From assembly GCA_963971405.1 (NCBI GenBank), contig OZ020486.1, forward strand, positions 21,599,419-21,663,418: a stretch of 64,000 bases of DNA, written 5' to 3'. This DNA comes from Psococerastis gibbosa. Lineage: Eukaryota > Arthropoda > Insecta > Psocodea > Psocidae. This document shows positions 34,201 to 44,890 of the stretch, one piece after another. Numbering within the stretch: the first letter of the stretch is position 1; each line of letters starts with the position of its first letter. Below the pieces are notes generated by a model. That model was not told the origin of the DNA and searched no databases. It worked only from the letters and a program-made list of their open reading frames with translations. A program made the translations under genes and the position numbers.

Positions 34201-37200
34201 CTGACCTATCTAGAATTTACTTCACCTCCAATGACGTCAGGTGTGTGTGTAATGCATGTAACTTATTAGGTCCTACATACAGTTTAAGGCACTATATTAC
34301 GTCTCTCCTCAATATGTATGTACAGGCAGATAAAGGTCTCAGCCTTAATTCATCAATCAGGCATTCACACATGGTTATTTGGAATAGTAAACAATTGCAC
34401 TATTTACTGTTAAATCACAAAAAAACTATAACAATTAATAATCCAATTTCTTAGTAAAAATCGATTAATGAGCTTCTACTCTTTGATACATAATATGGGT
34501 CATAACCAACACCAACTGACCAGTTTTGGTAATTCTTCGATCTGAATTCTGACATCCTGTGTCCTATAAATTTCTCTCGACAACCCCCCCCCCCTGCTGA
34601 CATGTTTTACAAATTCTTAAGTAAGCATCTATTTAGTAAATTATATTATATAATAATAATGACTTTTTGTTCTATTACTAAGCCAACCTAGCGGAGTTAG
34701 GCTCTTACACTCAACTAGGAAGGCCCGCGACCGCCTGTTTTACATGCCCTCCGAAGCATGGCCAGAAAATGTAGGAAGTGTAGGACTCGAAACAACAACC
34801 TGTCGGGTGAAAGTCAGAATCCGTACCACTACTCTACATGTCTTATCAGATTTTAGATTTTAAATTAGGGCTGTTTCTAAGTGTATGTTTTTTTTCAATG
34901 GCAAAGCCGAAAACCGTGTGTACCTACTAGTTAAAATGACTGATTAAAGTATTGTCTATTGTCCGTTATTTTTTACAATAATAATCCGTAATGTTTTACA
35001 ATAGATGTGGTCAATTGGTGTTAGTGACATATAGTGAATACACATAGTGAATATTTCTTCTACTTTATGACACTTAATTTAAATGGGTCTGCGATTGATA
35101 TTATCTGTGAAAGTTGATTTTTAGACCCATTAGGTTTTTCCTACTCAAGGTGTCCCCCAAGCTAGCAAAAACAACTGAAAGTAATTATGTGCCAATTATC
35201 CAGTGAACATAGCAAGTTCGATGAACCCATTCCTATCAAGCGAGTGATGGGCTGACCTACAACACATTATAGCTGGTACTCTATTGTGAAATAATGTCAC
35301 TAAGATCTTCCTAGCCATCGGCCTTACCATGTTGAATCCATTAGAGCAGAGCATGTTTCAAACTGCGGTAAACTTGGCAGTGTACACAGCGCTGGCAGGG
35401 GAACATGGGGGGACATGATAACACGCTGACGCTGTCAACTGTAGAGTCCTGGTCAACTCCGATTTAATCGAGTGGCTTTGCCATGTTCCCCAAGTGGTTC
35501 GGAATCCACTGTAATCACATGTTTCAAACTGCGGCAAACTTGGTAGTGTGCACAGCGTTGGCACGGGAACACAGTGGGACATGACAACGCGCTGAGACTA
35601 TAACAGTCAGTCAGCGTGCGTGTCCTGGTCACCTCCGATTTAATCGTGTGACTATCATGTTCCCCAGGTGGTCCGGAATCCACTATAATCATGAGGTCCA
35701 CCCTGTCAGTCAACTCCCCTTTCCCCCGTAGGTGAAGGACTGCCTCAAGTTAACAAACAGACTCACTCCCCCCGCCAGACTGACAGGGTTGCTGAAAGCA
35801 GGCGTTAGAAACAACAACAGGTCTTCCTTAGTGGCCCCTACCTTTTTGCCATTCGACGTTTTTCCATAGGACTTGTAGTTTGGCCAGAAATGAAGATGTA
35901 CTGTATTTCACCCTTAAAAACCAACACTACCTTCTTCCCGAACTCAGATAGCCCGTAATTTATTTTTCCTTTAATGTCTGTCATATTATATTCCATTTCC
36001 AATGGGCTTCATTCTACTATAATTTAATGACCAAAAAATTATCTACCCTGGGCTAGTTGTGAAAAATTGTATTTTGAACATTGAAAACAGAATCTAGGAT
36101 TTTGCCACCTAGCTCTTTTAAGTTTTTCTTTGCTTTTGTTTTTAAAGGTTAATCTCATACAAACAATTTAATAAATGTATCCGACAGACCTCTTCAGTCG
36201 CCTGTGTAGGTTATTAACCGGTGTTGAGTTGCGACACGTCTCCGATCGCATGGCGTGTAGAGACTCGCACAAGTACAAACACGCTACCACCTGGCCATCG
36301 ATATCATGGTATTGTAGAGTTAGGTCAGGCGCGAAGTAAACCGCAGTAGGCGCCTGCGGAAGTCTACAACCTTTGAGGGCCAGGAAACGAGTGGATTGCT
36401 CATTCATGACTCCCACCAACTAGCCTGGCACAATACCGACTGTGAGTCATTGGCACAATTCTTATTTTCGCATCGGCAACACCCAAACTTATGCTTTCGT
36501 CAGAGACCCGAGCGAAGTGAATGCATCTCAATTTAGCCATCACTTCAAGGTTACGACCAAGAGACAACTACCGCATGTTTCATTTCACAATTGTTCTTAA
36601 ATCAGCTTCAGTAGGGTCTTTACATCTAGAAGCCTGGCATAGATAAAATTTAAATTTTCAGTTCTGTCCAGAAGAAAATAAGCTTGGATATGCATTATTA
36701 TTGTAATTATTACTGAAGGGCTTTTTATAGAGGTGTTGTTGTTGTTGTTGCTGTTAGTTGTTTCCAACGCTTGCTTTCAGCATTTCTGCTTCCCTGTCAG
36801 CCTGGCGGGGGGAGTGTTTGTTAACTTGAGGCACCCTAAGGGCAGACTCCTTCACCTACGGGGGAAAGGGGAGTTGACTGACAGGGTGGACCTCATGATT
36901 ATAGTGGATTCCTGGGGAACATGATAGTCACACGATTAAATCGGAGGTGACCAGGACACGCACGCAGACTGACTGTTATAGTCTCAGCGCGTTGTCATGT
37001 CCCACCGTGTTCCCCTGCCAACGCTGTGCACACTACCAAGTTTGCCGCTGTTTGAAACATGTTCTGCTCACATGGAATGAACATGGTAGAGGCTGAGGTA
37101 GGCCCACTTATTGTGGCCCATTGAACGGCCCATTGAACACTATGGATTTATGGTCATTATTGGTACTGGTGGGTTTTATTAAAATCTTCTAGAATTCCAC

Positions 37201-40200
37201 CCAGAACATCGATAAATACTACCTAGGTGGGGGGCCAATCTTCACTAGCAATAAAGTCAATGTTATTCTCACGAATCCACTTCTGAGTACTCTTGGCTTT
37301 ATGGGGTGGAGCAGAATCTTACTGAAAAACCCAGCGTTGGTTTTTGAATAGGGTTTGATTCAAAGGCTTCACCAGCTTATCAAGTACCGTATTTTGATAC
37401 ACCAGACCACCAGCCTTCACACCTTTTTCACAAAAATAAACTTCAGTCATACCCCGGTATGATGCTCCCAACCAGACCATCACTGAGGAGGGATGATGGC
37501 CTCAAATAATCCTAGGAGCGATTTTACTTGCATGGTCAGAGCTTCTGGCATGCACCCTATCGTTTTGCCTGTTAAAAGTTTCTTCTATGGTAAAAAAATT
37601 TTCATCGGAAAACAGGATGTTTCTGTGCCCATTTTTAGCGTAACGCTAGAGAAGAACACGACTTCTTAGGCGCCTTAAATTATTCAGTCGATTGTTCAAG
37701 AGATGACCTTTCTTTCTCTTAAAAGCATGAAGCTGAAGGTCTCGATTAATGATAGTTTTTAATGAGCTTCTCTTTAGGGACATCTGCAAAGCCATGATTT
37801 TTTGCTTCCGAACGAGATTTTGATTGATTCGCGACCTAACTGCTTGAACTACGGCTGGCGTTCTAACTGAACGTGGTCGGCCCGATCTTTTGTGGTCGTC
37901 AACACTCCAGACATCTCTCCACCGTTTGATGGTGCGGTACACAAATCTTAGCGATATTCCAAGCTTTTGAAGCAACTTGAAAATGGTACTCGGCGAGTGC
38001 CTACATTTGAGAAGGGCTATGACGGCAACACGATCTTCTCTTTCGCCCCATTCCATGGTCATTTCTTTCACAAAGTGCCACTTGTAATATATAAAATTGA
38101 AGGTAATTTCATGAGGAACAACAATATGGCATTGGTTTACGAACAAGTTTGAATTTAAATCCAGAAATTCTATGGAAATTGAGTGACAGTACTTTATGTC
38201 CAACTAGGTACATGTATATGTGGATATTTCCAAATGCCAAGTCTTAACAAGTTACAGTAAATTTTGAAAATAAATAATTTAAAATAGCTGCAGCTAAACG
38301 TTGTGAGTTGGCCTGAATAACATCATTCAAGAAAACAAAATCTGCAGGCTCACATCACAAGGCTTAATTGCTGTAGTACATTTGGGAACAAGCCAAGACA
38401 ATTACCATGACCCACAACATTAGAGCAGGTTAGTATTAGACACTTATTTTCATTGAACGTATGTTTGTTTTCGGCTGGCAATGAATTCAACAACTTTTGG
38501 CAACCGATTTGATGTCAAGTGCCAATATGTCTCTAGTACCCTTTCTACGTAACTGCGGAATTGTTCGTAAATCAAATTACACAATGACCATGTTTTTAAC
38601 CTGACGGATGTATTGAGGGAATAGAGAATGTAATGACATTTTAATTATACTTTGAACAACAAGGTTCTGAATATTGGTCTTTTGGTCCATACCTACTGTA
38701 TATATTTCAGCGTAGAATATTAGAGAAGATGCATTAGAAATTAAAGGTAATTGGCGGTATTTCAGCAACATTTCGAATCTGTTCAATTTGTAAATTATAG
38801 ATAAAAAAATTGGTTGTCTGTAAGTCGGTTTAAAGTCGGTTCACGGACGATAGTTTAACGTGACAACGCCTAAATTACTAAATATTATATAAATAGTATA
38901 TGGCTGGAAAGAGAAAAAATGTGGAAAAACCCTTAAGTAGTTTGAATTTTTTAAATAGATAATAACGCGACCGGTTTTTGTTGAAAATCGTGACGTTTCA
39001 CACCCCCAAAGTCAAACCTCTTGCTTGGTCACCACGAATATAGCATGGCCTGAAAGACGAAGAATAGACGAAGACATGCCAATAATTTAAATTAAGATAG
39101 GCCTTCTACATCGGCCCAAAAAATTGCTTTAAACCCGCACATGCAATTCAAATGGGATTGCTGGGAAATAGTGGAAATGCGTCTCAGTTTACTAATTTTG
39201 TGTTCCACTCGTGTTTAAGGAGTGAAGGGGTAAATTTGAAACTATGTATTTATACTCGTTTGAAACCTTAATTCATAATGCTTCCAATGAGACATTAAAA
39301 ATTCATTTCGGTTGAAAATTGCAGGCTGTGGAATTTGTTTACTCTATGCATATAAATTCAAAAGTACACTTTGAACCGGTTTTCCGCCGAAACACGGATG
39401 GCTTATACACTCACCTGACCCTGAACGAAGAGACGGACAGTAAAACTGAATATATGTCTGGAAAGAGTAAGAAAGGTAGAAAAGAACTAAAGTTGTTTGA
39501 AGTTTTCAAATTGATATTAACACCCCCAAAAACGCGGCCGAAAAAGGCCTAGTTTCGATAAAAATCGGCAAATTCTGGCCAAATTTGGGCGCACCTCCTC
39601 ACGTTTCCTCCCCCCAAAATCGAACCCCTTGCCCACAACAAATATAAAATGGCCTGAAAGAGGAAGAATAGACGAAGACATGGGTATAATTTAAATTGAG
39701 ATAGACCTTCTACAATTCAAATGGGATGTCAAGACATGTAGCGTAGTGGTACGGACTCTGACTTTCACCCGAAAGGTTGTTGGTTCCCACACAGGCTACA
39801 TTTTCTGGCCATGCTTCTGAGGGCATGTAAAGCGGTCCCGGGCCTTCCTAGTTGAGTGTAAGAGAGGGCTTTATAGCCCTAACTCCGCTAGGTTGGCTTA
39901 GTAATAGAAACAATAAATAGTCCTTATTTATTTATTTATTGCTGGAAATGCGCTTCAGTTTACTAGCGTTCCCATCCCGCGTTCCCCATGAACATCACAC
40001 TTTATTTACATGCACCTAGTACTCCAGCCAGCGCTCACCGATTTATTAGACGTTGTCACGCCAAAAGTTCTGGGAAAATGTTCAATCTTTTTTAAGCCTT
40101 GTTAGCGGAACTATAGACGTAAAATGCATGTGTGACTATTCAAACATTTACAACTTTGATTTATTATATAGTTAGTTTCAATTGTGTGGTAGGTAGGTAG

Positions 40201-42195
40201 GTAGAAAAATTAGAGAAAGGAAGCCATGGAAAAAATGGCGGAAGCGGGATTCAAACCAGAGTCACCACCTTGTGGGGTGGTATGTTGACTACTGCGCCAA
40301 ATCCATCACCCAAAGTCCCCGTACATACGTAGGCTCAAAAAATTTGATTTATTATGTTAAGATTTCAAACCGCAAGATACCCGTTTTAATGCGTGTCAAC
40401 TAAACTACTTGAGAACAGTCAATAACATACAAATTTACTTACTTTGCAAAAAATCCAGATATTCCTCTCTTTTTGATAACCTTAGGCGAATTGCTCGTAA
40501 AGAATTTACTTTGCTCGCCGCAGTCCATGCTATTTTGGCTCTTGTCATCATCCAATTCACTCACACTTAGTTTTTCACTGACCACATCACCCAAATTAGA
40601 CGTACATGCTTCACTGAGGCTGGACACAATACTTGAGAACGAGCTAGCTTCAGTTCCGAGAACAACCTCCTCCGCTGAATTAAACATTGATTTTCCTTCA
40701 AATGAATGAGATTCACACTGTAATTTATCTTCATAATCTTCTTCCTCTGGCGAATTAGCCAGAACTGCCCGCTCATTGACATCGCCACTTTCCTTTTTGT
40801 AACCAATTTTGCTAATCCACGGTTCCTTAACTAGGTTTTCTTCAAACTGACCAAAACAGCTTTGAAGAACAAGGTCACGTCCTTTTTCTTCCACAGTCAC
40901 ATTCATGGAATCTTGTACTATCAACGACGAATCTAAATGAAACAACCGTCAAATTTGGATAAGAAAATAATCAATTAAACAAGATAGTAAAAAATATCCT
41001 ACAGTAATTAATCTGCGCAACATGGTTCAAGCAAAAGACAAGGAGCAAATAATGCATTAAATACAAGAAAAAAATGCATTGGATCTCACCCATTGCATCC
41101 TAACATACAGTAAGTAACTTCAGGAGGTAAAAGCCGTGGAGTCTTACATCAGTGTCTTTAGGAATTTGCCGATGCAATGGTATTGAATATCAAGTGGTAC
41201 GGCTTTATTGCCATCCCTATTGAAAGAGTACAGTGCTAATTTATGTTGTTAGACATAGTTTGATCAGTTACTGTTCAACTTCTCTACACTAGACATTGAA
41301 AGATTGTGCAACGATCCACAGTAAAAATAATATGTAATTATTATTATTACGGTCAATAGTATCATTAGACTTTGCCAGATGATGTCTAATGATGGATTGT
41401 ATCGTATCCGAAACTGGTTACACAAATACAAGGTGTTTCGAGACATTTTGATTCATTTTCATTCAGCTACTGGCAAAACACCTCTATAACTATGCCCCGG
41501 TAGATGTTGCTCTATGTAGAGAAAGTTAATAAAATAAAGATAATAATACCTACAATGATAATCACACTTCCAGAACGACATGTTATAGTACAAATGAGCC
41601 CGGTTACGCTGGCGGTGACCACATAAAAAACAACAAAGCATGGACGAGTCGTTATAAATTAATAAAACAAAACGTCACAATATCCTGGATCCCCAATATA
41701 TCACAATGACATGTTTGCAGGATATTGTAAAACTAAATAACACACTCAGCAATAAAAATGATTGAATCATCCTAAAAACAGAATAATATACTCGACTGAT
41801 GCTGACTAATTACTATGCTGAACGCTATGAAATTAGTATGCCTCCTCCACTACTTTATGTGTCTATTTAAATGCTTAATAGACATAGTGCAAGAAGTGTA
41901 ACGAGGCTGACATACTGCCTGCAAAGTTTGACATACCATCTTCATGAATGCGAGTAGTGTCGGCTTCTTCCTCAACTGAATGTGGGCTGTCAGCACCGGT
42001 CTTTAAGACATGCAACCCCTTGGTGATAGGGGAGTAGGCAAGCGACATGTGGCTGAGGAGGCTGGAGAGGGGGACGGGGGCCCTGTGCTGTGGTGATTCT
42101 GACGGCGTCGAGCCCTCTAGCCTCTCGTAGTTCCGCTCAGGCCAGGTGTGAAACCACCCGTCGGTCATACTGTTGGTATTTAATCTTCCTGGCAT
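25282..42195 (-). CDS. TBC1D12/TBC1D14-type Rab GTPase-activating protein, 693 aa
   Basis: Nine coding exons: 42195-41937, 40932-40443, 32664-32505, 30846-30669, 29870-29621, 29028-28893, 28252-28052, 27126-26913 and 25475-25282. They sum to 694 codons with the stop, in phase at all eight junctions. Residues 1-300 are low-complexity and acidic; then come '[17 protein letters not shown]' and a charged linker ('[14 protein letters not shown]'). The TBC domain covers ~400-640. Both catalytic fingers are intact: IQLDIAR (Arg finger, about R481) and YVQGM (Gln finger, about Q517). '[16 protein letters not shown]', 'NELNIT' and 'DGEEF.FR' match the TBC1D12/14 subfamily. TBC1D14 regulates Rab11 recycling endosomes and autophagosome formation; TBC1D12 acts in related traffic. 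Which paralogue this is cannot be decided, and a single pre-duplication gene is likely in an invertebrate. The 9.5 kb upstream of exon 3 is packed with repeats. Confidence 0.93.
26275..26300. repeat. (GAAA)n microsatellite
   Basis: AAGAAAGAAAGAAGAAAGAA-type purine repeat in the last intron of the TBC gene. Confidence 0.8.
27288..27390 (-). repeat. tRNA-like SINE remnant, different family
   Basis: On the minus strand, TTAGTCCAGTGGCTGTACGA (box A-like) is followed by CTGGTTCCAGTCCTGG (box B-like) and then an A/T-rich tail with a 12-base homopolymer. This is the layout of a tRNA-derived SINE head and tail. Between exons 8 and 7 of the TBC gene. Confidence 0.5.
28289..28560 (-). pseudogene. Non-LTR retrotransposon 3' fragment (RNase H-type C-terminus)
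   Basis: On the minus strand a frame reads '[18 protein letters not shown]', then 'FCPL', then 'TCPAL'. This is the signature of the C-terminal region after RNase H in I/R1/LOA-like LINEs ('GH...L...L...G....CP.C...E...H.L..C'). One cysteine of the CPxC pair is replaced by Arg. A short homopolymer tail follows at the low-coordinate end. A 5'-truncated dead copy in the intron between TBC exons at 29028 and 28252. Confidence 0.6.
30245..30331. repeat. Repeat family E fragment
   Basis: CTAGGTTCCTAGG...AAAACGTGTAAATCTGTTGAAATTTCGGAATTGAAAATTTT resembles one end of the family E copy at 13990-14080. The Harbinger-like MITE begins directly after it. Confidence 0.45.
30332..30628. mobile_element. 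PIF/Harbinger-like MITE (297 bp), TTA duplication
   Basis: Inverted ends GGTCCGTATTACACTGTAAA / TTTACAGTGTAATACGGGCC are flanked by TTA on both sides (30329-30331 and 30629-30631). A 3-bp TTA/TAA duplication with GG...CC ends is characteristic of PIF/Harbinger. The interior is rich in TTTTATAAAATAT palindromes. It ends 41 bp below the donor of a TBC exon (30669). Confidence 0.85.
31561..31728. mobile_element. Near-perfect palindrome, 168 bp
   Basis: The arms run from TAAAATTGTTGAGAAGATAA inward to CCGGTTTCGGTAAGATAC and are repeated inverted with 2-3 mismatches over about 75 bp. The loop is a CATCATCAGACATCATCA direct repeat. The ACCGAAACCGGT...CATCATCAG motif is a feature of widespread arthropod repeat families. 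In a TBC gene intron. Confidence 0.85.
33216..33345. mobile_element. PIF/Harbinger-like palindromic MITE (130 bp), TTA duplication
   Basis: Ends GGCGGGGTTTCCACATACGT / GTCGGGG with inner inverted repeats (TGGTCAATGGTAAAT). Flanked by TTA at 33213-33215 and 33346-33348. Its centre (AGCAGACATTAAAGACA...CTGCTACCACGTCAA) is shared with the element at 56545-56696, so the two are one subfamily. Confidence 0.85.
33665..34110. repeat. Dispersed repeat family E, copy 2 (inverted relative to copy 1)
   Basis: Contains a (TCTG)n block at about 33739-33767, ATTTTGATGAAATTTTGCATG, and the same TTTTCATGAAAAATTACTAAAAAATAATTTTTCTG segment as copies 1 and 3. No coding. Confidence 0.65.
34664..34842 (-). repeat. 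tRNA-derived SINE family A, copy 2
   Basis: Minus-strand copy: GACATGTAGAGTAGTGGTACGG (box A-like), CTTTCACCCGACAGGTTGT, CTGGCCATGCTTCGGAGGGC, CAACTCAAC-type core and TAGGTTGGCTTAGTAATAGAA. In the large TBC gene intron. Confidence 0.8.
35330..35815 (+). repeat. Dispersed repeat family C, copy 2, with internal tandem duplication
   Basis: Two successive units (about 35348-35514 and 35515-35705) each run from CATGTTTCAAACTGCGG through GGGAACA...GGACATGA and TCCGATTTAATCG to GTTCCCCA.GTGGT. They are followed by the shared 3' part (GAGGTCCACCCTGTCAGTCA ... CCCCCCGCCAG, AACAACAACAG). Confidence 0.8.
36174..36310 (-). repeat. SINE-like repeat family B, copy 1
   Basis: Matches inverted to 42372-42530 and, more weakly, 50040-50165. 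Minus strand reads GGTGGTAGCGTGTTTGTACT TGTGCGAG..., then ATGCGATCGGAGACGTGTCG. The TGGTAGCGTG and GATCGGAGAC blocks could be degenerate box A and B of a tRNA promoter. Confidence 0.6.
36735..37075 (-). repeat. Dispersed repeat family C, copy 3 (inverted)
   Basis: An inverted near-copy of 35515-35815, starting with a (GTT)n run at 36733-36752 and ending at GTTTGAAACATGTTCTGCTC. With copy 2 it forms a large inverted repeat about 1 kb apart. Confidence 0.85.
37212..38062 (-). pseudogene. Tc1/mariner transposase pseudogene
   Basis: The minus-strand frame opens at 38062. An N-terminal helix-turn-helix region ('[20 protein letters not shown]'), 'SGRPRSVRT' and a second DNA-binding part are followed by the catalytic region: '[20 protein letters not shown]', '[10 protein letters not shown]', 'DSAPPHKAK' and 'SEDWPPT'. 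Several in-frame stops interrupt it (one near 37651, a TGA in the 'R.I..GHHPSS' block, a TAA before 'DSAPPH'), and the frame is lost after 'DWPPT' near 37212. The third catalytic segment (SPDLNP type) is missing. Block order fits the IS630-Tc1-mariner superfamily, close to insect mariners with a D,D..D spacing in the high thirties. Inactive. In the large TBC gene intron. Confidence 0.85.
38940..39205 (+). repeat. Diverged tandem duplication, unit 1 (SINE-free)
   Basis: ATGGCCTGAAAGACGAAGAATAGACGAAGACATG and CAATTCAAATGGGATTGCTGG...GGAAATGCG recur at 39600-39985. This unit has no SINE at the equivalent place and so shows the empty site. Confidence 0.8.
39600..39985 (+). repeat. Diverged tandem duplication, unit 2 (with SINE insertion)
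   Basis: Second unit of the duplication at 38940-39205. It is split after CAATTCAAATGGGAT by a SINE and resumes at GCTGGAAATGCGCTTCAGTTTACTA. Confidence 0.8.
39728..39938 (+). repeat. tRNA-derived SINE family A, copy 3 (full length)
   Basis: GACATGTAGCGTAGTGGTACGG holds a tRNA box A. AAAGGTTGTTGGTTCCCACAC is box B (GGTTCGANNCC with changes). The core follows (TTCTGGCCATGCTTCTGAGG, GTTGAGTGTAAGAGAGGGC, TAGGTTGGCTTAGTAATAG), then a TTATTTATTTATTT tail. Boundaries are fixed by the empty site at about 39155. Confidence 0.85.
40225..40300 (-). repeat. tRNA-like SINE head, third type
   Basis: Minus strand: TTTGGCGCAGTAGTCAACAT (box A-like) and CTCTGGTTTGAATCCCGCTT (box B-like) at tRNA spacing. 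Preceded on the plus strand by (GGTA)n at 40189-40203. In the large TBC gene intron. Confidence 0.55.
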
Positions 42196-42371
42196 CCTAA
42201 CATATTACCTGGAAAAAACTAAATCTGCTTGAGCCTAAAAAAAACGCCTATTGTCAAGGGCACTCAAGATCCGGCTTACAACACATAAGAAAGCAATATG
42301 ATGAGTGGAAATTGACTAAATTTCCCGCCTCCATTAATGGTATAGCGGCACACGAAGATGGCAATTAGCGA

Positions 42372-42530
42372 GGTGGTAGCGTGTTTGTACTTGTGCGAGC
42401 CTCTACACGACATGCGATCGGAGACGTGTCGTAACTCAACACGGATATTAATGTATAGAGGCGACTGAAGAGGTCAATCGGATACATTCATTAAATTGTT
42501 TGTATGCGATTAATCTTTTCTTTAAGCAAT
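42372..42530 (+). repeat. SINE-like repeat family B, copy 2
   Basis: GGTGGTAGCGTGTTTGTACT...GATCGGAGACGTGTCGTAAC...GACTGAAGAGGTCAATCGGATACATTCATTAAATTGTTTGTATGCGATTAATCT is the inverse of 36174-36310 and its flank. It lies just upstream of the TBC start codon exon. Confidence 0.65.
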
Positions 42531-43372
42531 AAGCAATAAAAAATTGCCAAATTTGGTAATTAGATTATACTGTAGTCAGAAAATTAACTTAACTTGGGAG
42601 GATTGTAAAAAATAAGCTTAAAATTCAAGCCATGAATAATGTTAAAAAAAAAAAAACATTATGCTTGATTTTTTTTTATCTTTGATCATTTGTAGCAATA
42701 GTCCCTGCTTTGCAATTACAGTTAAAGGTTTATTTAATAACTTATCGCCACCAATTTATGACACATCAGTCAGACCTAGTCTGTTTAGACTTTAGATAAT
42801 TAGAACTATATTATAACAAGCATCGGTGCAGCACCCCCATATGAAAAACATTAAGTTGACTGCATTGAAACGTATTACGTAACCGCATAGTCCAATAAAA
42901 ATTAAAATAATATCTATTTGCTCCAGTTCTCAACACCCTTAAAGCTTAATACTATGAATCCTACAATCTTCATACTTAACAGTTTTGCCGAATTATTAAT
43001 AGGGTCTTCGCTACACAACTGCTGGAATTAGCAACTCATTCTATATCAAGCATAGACCTACCAGGCGACTTACCAGCTGTTTTGCTTTTGCAGAAAGGTG
43101 TGCCACTATATTTATGTTCCACACCAACCAAATGTCAAATTTCCCAATATAAGAAATTTAAAGGCAAAAAGTCTGCTTAGGATTGCTAAGAGTTCCGCAG
43201 TATTGGCCATTGACATTTCGCCAGGGACTGGGCGGCACCATCTAATAAGTGAATATCACGCCTACCAGTTTTAGTTAATCTGCCCGTGCACCCTATAGTT
43301 TCCAACTCGTATTTCAGCACTTTATAGCAAAGTATTTCTGATAAAGGAATAAAATTCAATAAAAACACTCAC

Positions 43373-43440
43373 TTAAAAAATCAGAAGCAGCCATCTTAAA
43401 AACTGGCAATGACAAACAAGACACCAATATGATGGAAAGG
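43373..43440 (-). other. Probable 5'UTR exon of the TBC gene
   Basis: A donor (TTTTTTAA|GTGAGT) ends a short exon with an ATG at 43394 in good context (AAGATGGCTGC). Splicing to acceptors just upstream of 42195 does not keep that ATG in frame with the TBC protein. It would therefore act as an upstream ORF in the leader, and the protein would start at 42195. It marks the promoter side of the gene, about 75 bp from the hAT insertion. Confidence 0.45.
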
Positions 43441-43466
43441 AAATGTATTTCATTATAAATTTGTAA

Positions 43467-43474
43467 CGTGATGA
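43467..43474. repeat. hAT target-site duplication, left
   Basis: CGTGATGA, identical to 49271-49278. Confidence 0.95.
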
Positions 43475-44295
43475 CAGTGTTGCCAGTAATATATTTCTTG
43501 AAACCGCCAGTAGGAGCGTGCCAACCCGCCCAATTCCGCCCAAATTTAAAATCTATTCTATCTAGTCTAAAACCCATAATGGTCGCATTTTTTAAGTTAT
43601 AAAATACATTAGGAGTTGTCAATCTTGATATGTAGATAAAAATACAGTAGCGTCACGCATATATTACCCCTCAAACATGCTTTGTGACGTCATATGAATA
43701 GGTCTATATAATTTATATACTTTGCTATTATTCCCACATTTTTTGTATGACCTTGACAAAAATTTACCGACCCCACTAATTACATATATAGTTGAAGTCA
43801 CCCTTAGAACTTGCCAAATGTCACATTTACTATTTTATATATCATAGAAAATAATTAGACTATGTATGGGGCCAACTATGCCCAATCCCCCACTTAGGAC
43901 ATATCAGAATAGGTACACAAATAAGTAACAAAAAATCATTGAATTAGGTCCTGACAATTTTTATTCAATACCCCGTCAATGGACTCATATTTTAAAATTA
44001 GCATACACACAATATACATTTACACTAACTTAAAAAAAATACAGTGAAATTTATCAACACCACAAATTCATTACTTATTCGACATATTACAGGGCCTACA
44101 TGAAGTTAAAAACACCTTGTTCATGGACTCCTAAGAACATTTTTCTGAGTCAGAGTTTTGATTGCTGTGTTAATGCACCATAAGAATTGCTCTAGTAACT
44201 GTAAGCAATAATTATTCTAGTTCGTTGTGCAGAATTGAATGAATTGGCTGAGTTGGCATATAAAAGAAACATAACTTATGTACACACGATAATTA

Positions 44296-44890
44296 AGAGT
44301 TAAAAAAGGACATTGAAATATTTATCAAATTTACTATTACACTTACACATACCCGGAAAAAGACAGAGGCATTCGGCCAGGTTGCGCCATAAAGCAATGA
44401 ATTGACCATTACGTATTACAGAAACATAACATATGTACACAAGGAAATTAAGAGTTAAAAAAGGACATTGAAATATTTATCAAATTTACTATTACACTTA
44501 CACATACTTGGAAAATGACAGAGGCATTCGGCTCGATTGTGCCATTAAACAATGAATTGCAATTACATTTTAAAGAAGCATAACTTATGTAGGCTACACA
44601 AGAAAAAGACAGAGGCATTCGACCAGGTTGCGCCATAAAACAATGAATTGACCATTACATATTACAGAAACATAACTTATGTACACAAGAAAATTATGAG
44701 TTAAAAAAGGATATTGAAATATTTATCCAATTTACTATTACACTTACACATACCCGGAAAAAGACGGAGGCATTCGGCCAGGTTGCGCCATAAAACAATA
44801 AATTGACCATTACATATTACAGAAACATAACTTATGTACACAAGAAAATTAAAGGTTAAAAAGGGTATTGAAATATTTATCCTACTTACT
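44296..44890 (-). repeat. Tandem array, unit about 155 bp, at the 3' end of the hAT transposase gene
   Basis: Units begin at about 44296, 44451, 44606 (shortened to ~91 bp), 44697 and 44851. Each carries AAAAGGACATTGAAATATTT ATC, CACTTACACATACCCGGAAA AAGAC, GGCATTCGGCCAGGTTGCGC CAT and AACATAACTTATGTACAC. The last partial unit runs up to the transposase stop codon (44889). Confidence 0.9.

Noticed and set aside
37967-38152. Plus-strand frame over the mariner remnant
   Set aside because: Shadow of the transposase pseudogene on the other strand.
43356-43622. 88-codon minus-strand frame spanning the hAT left end
   Set aside because: It joins transposon sequence to the TBC leader by chance; the ATG at 43394 does not splice in frame to the TBC protein.
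44296-44890. Possible CRISPR-like array
   Set aside because: Units are contiguous ~155-bp tandem repeats with no unique spacers, in a eukaryotic transposon.
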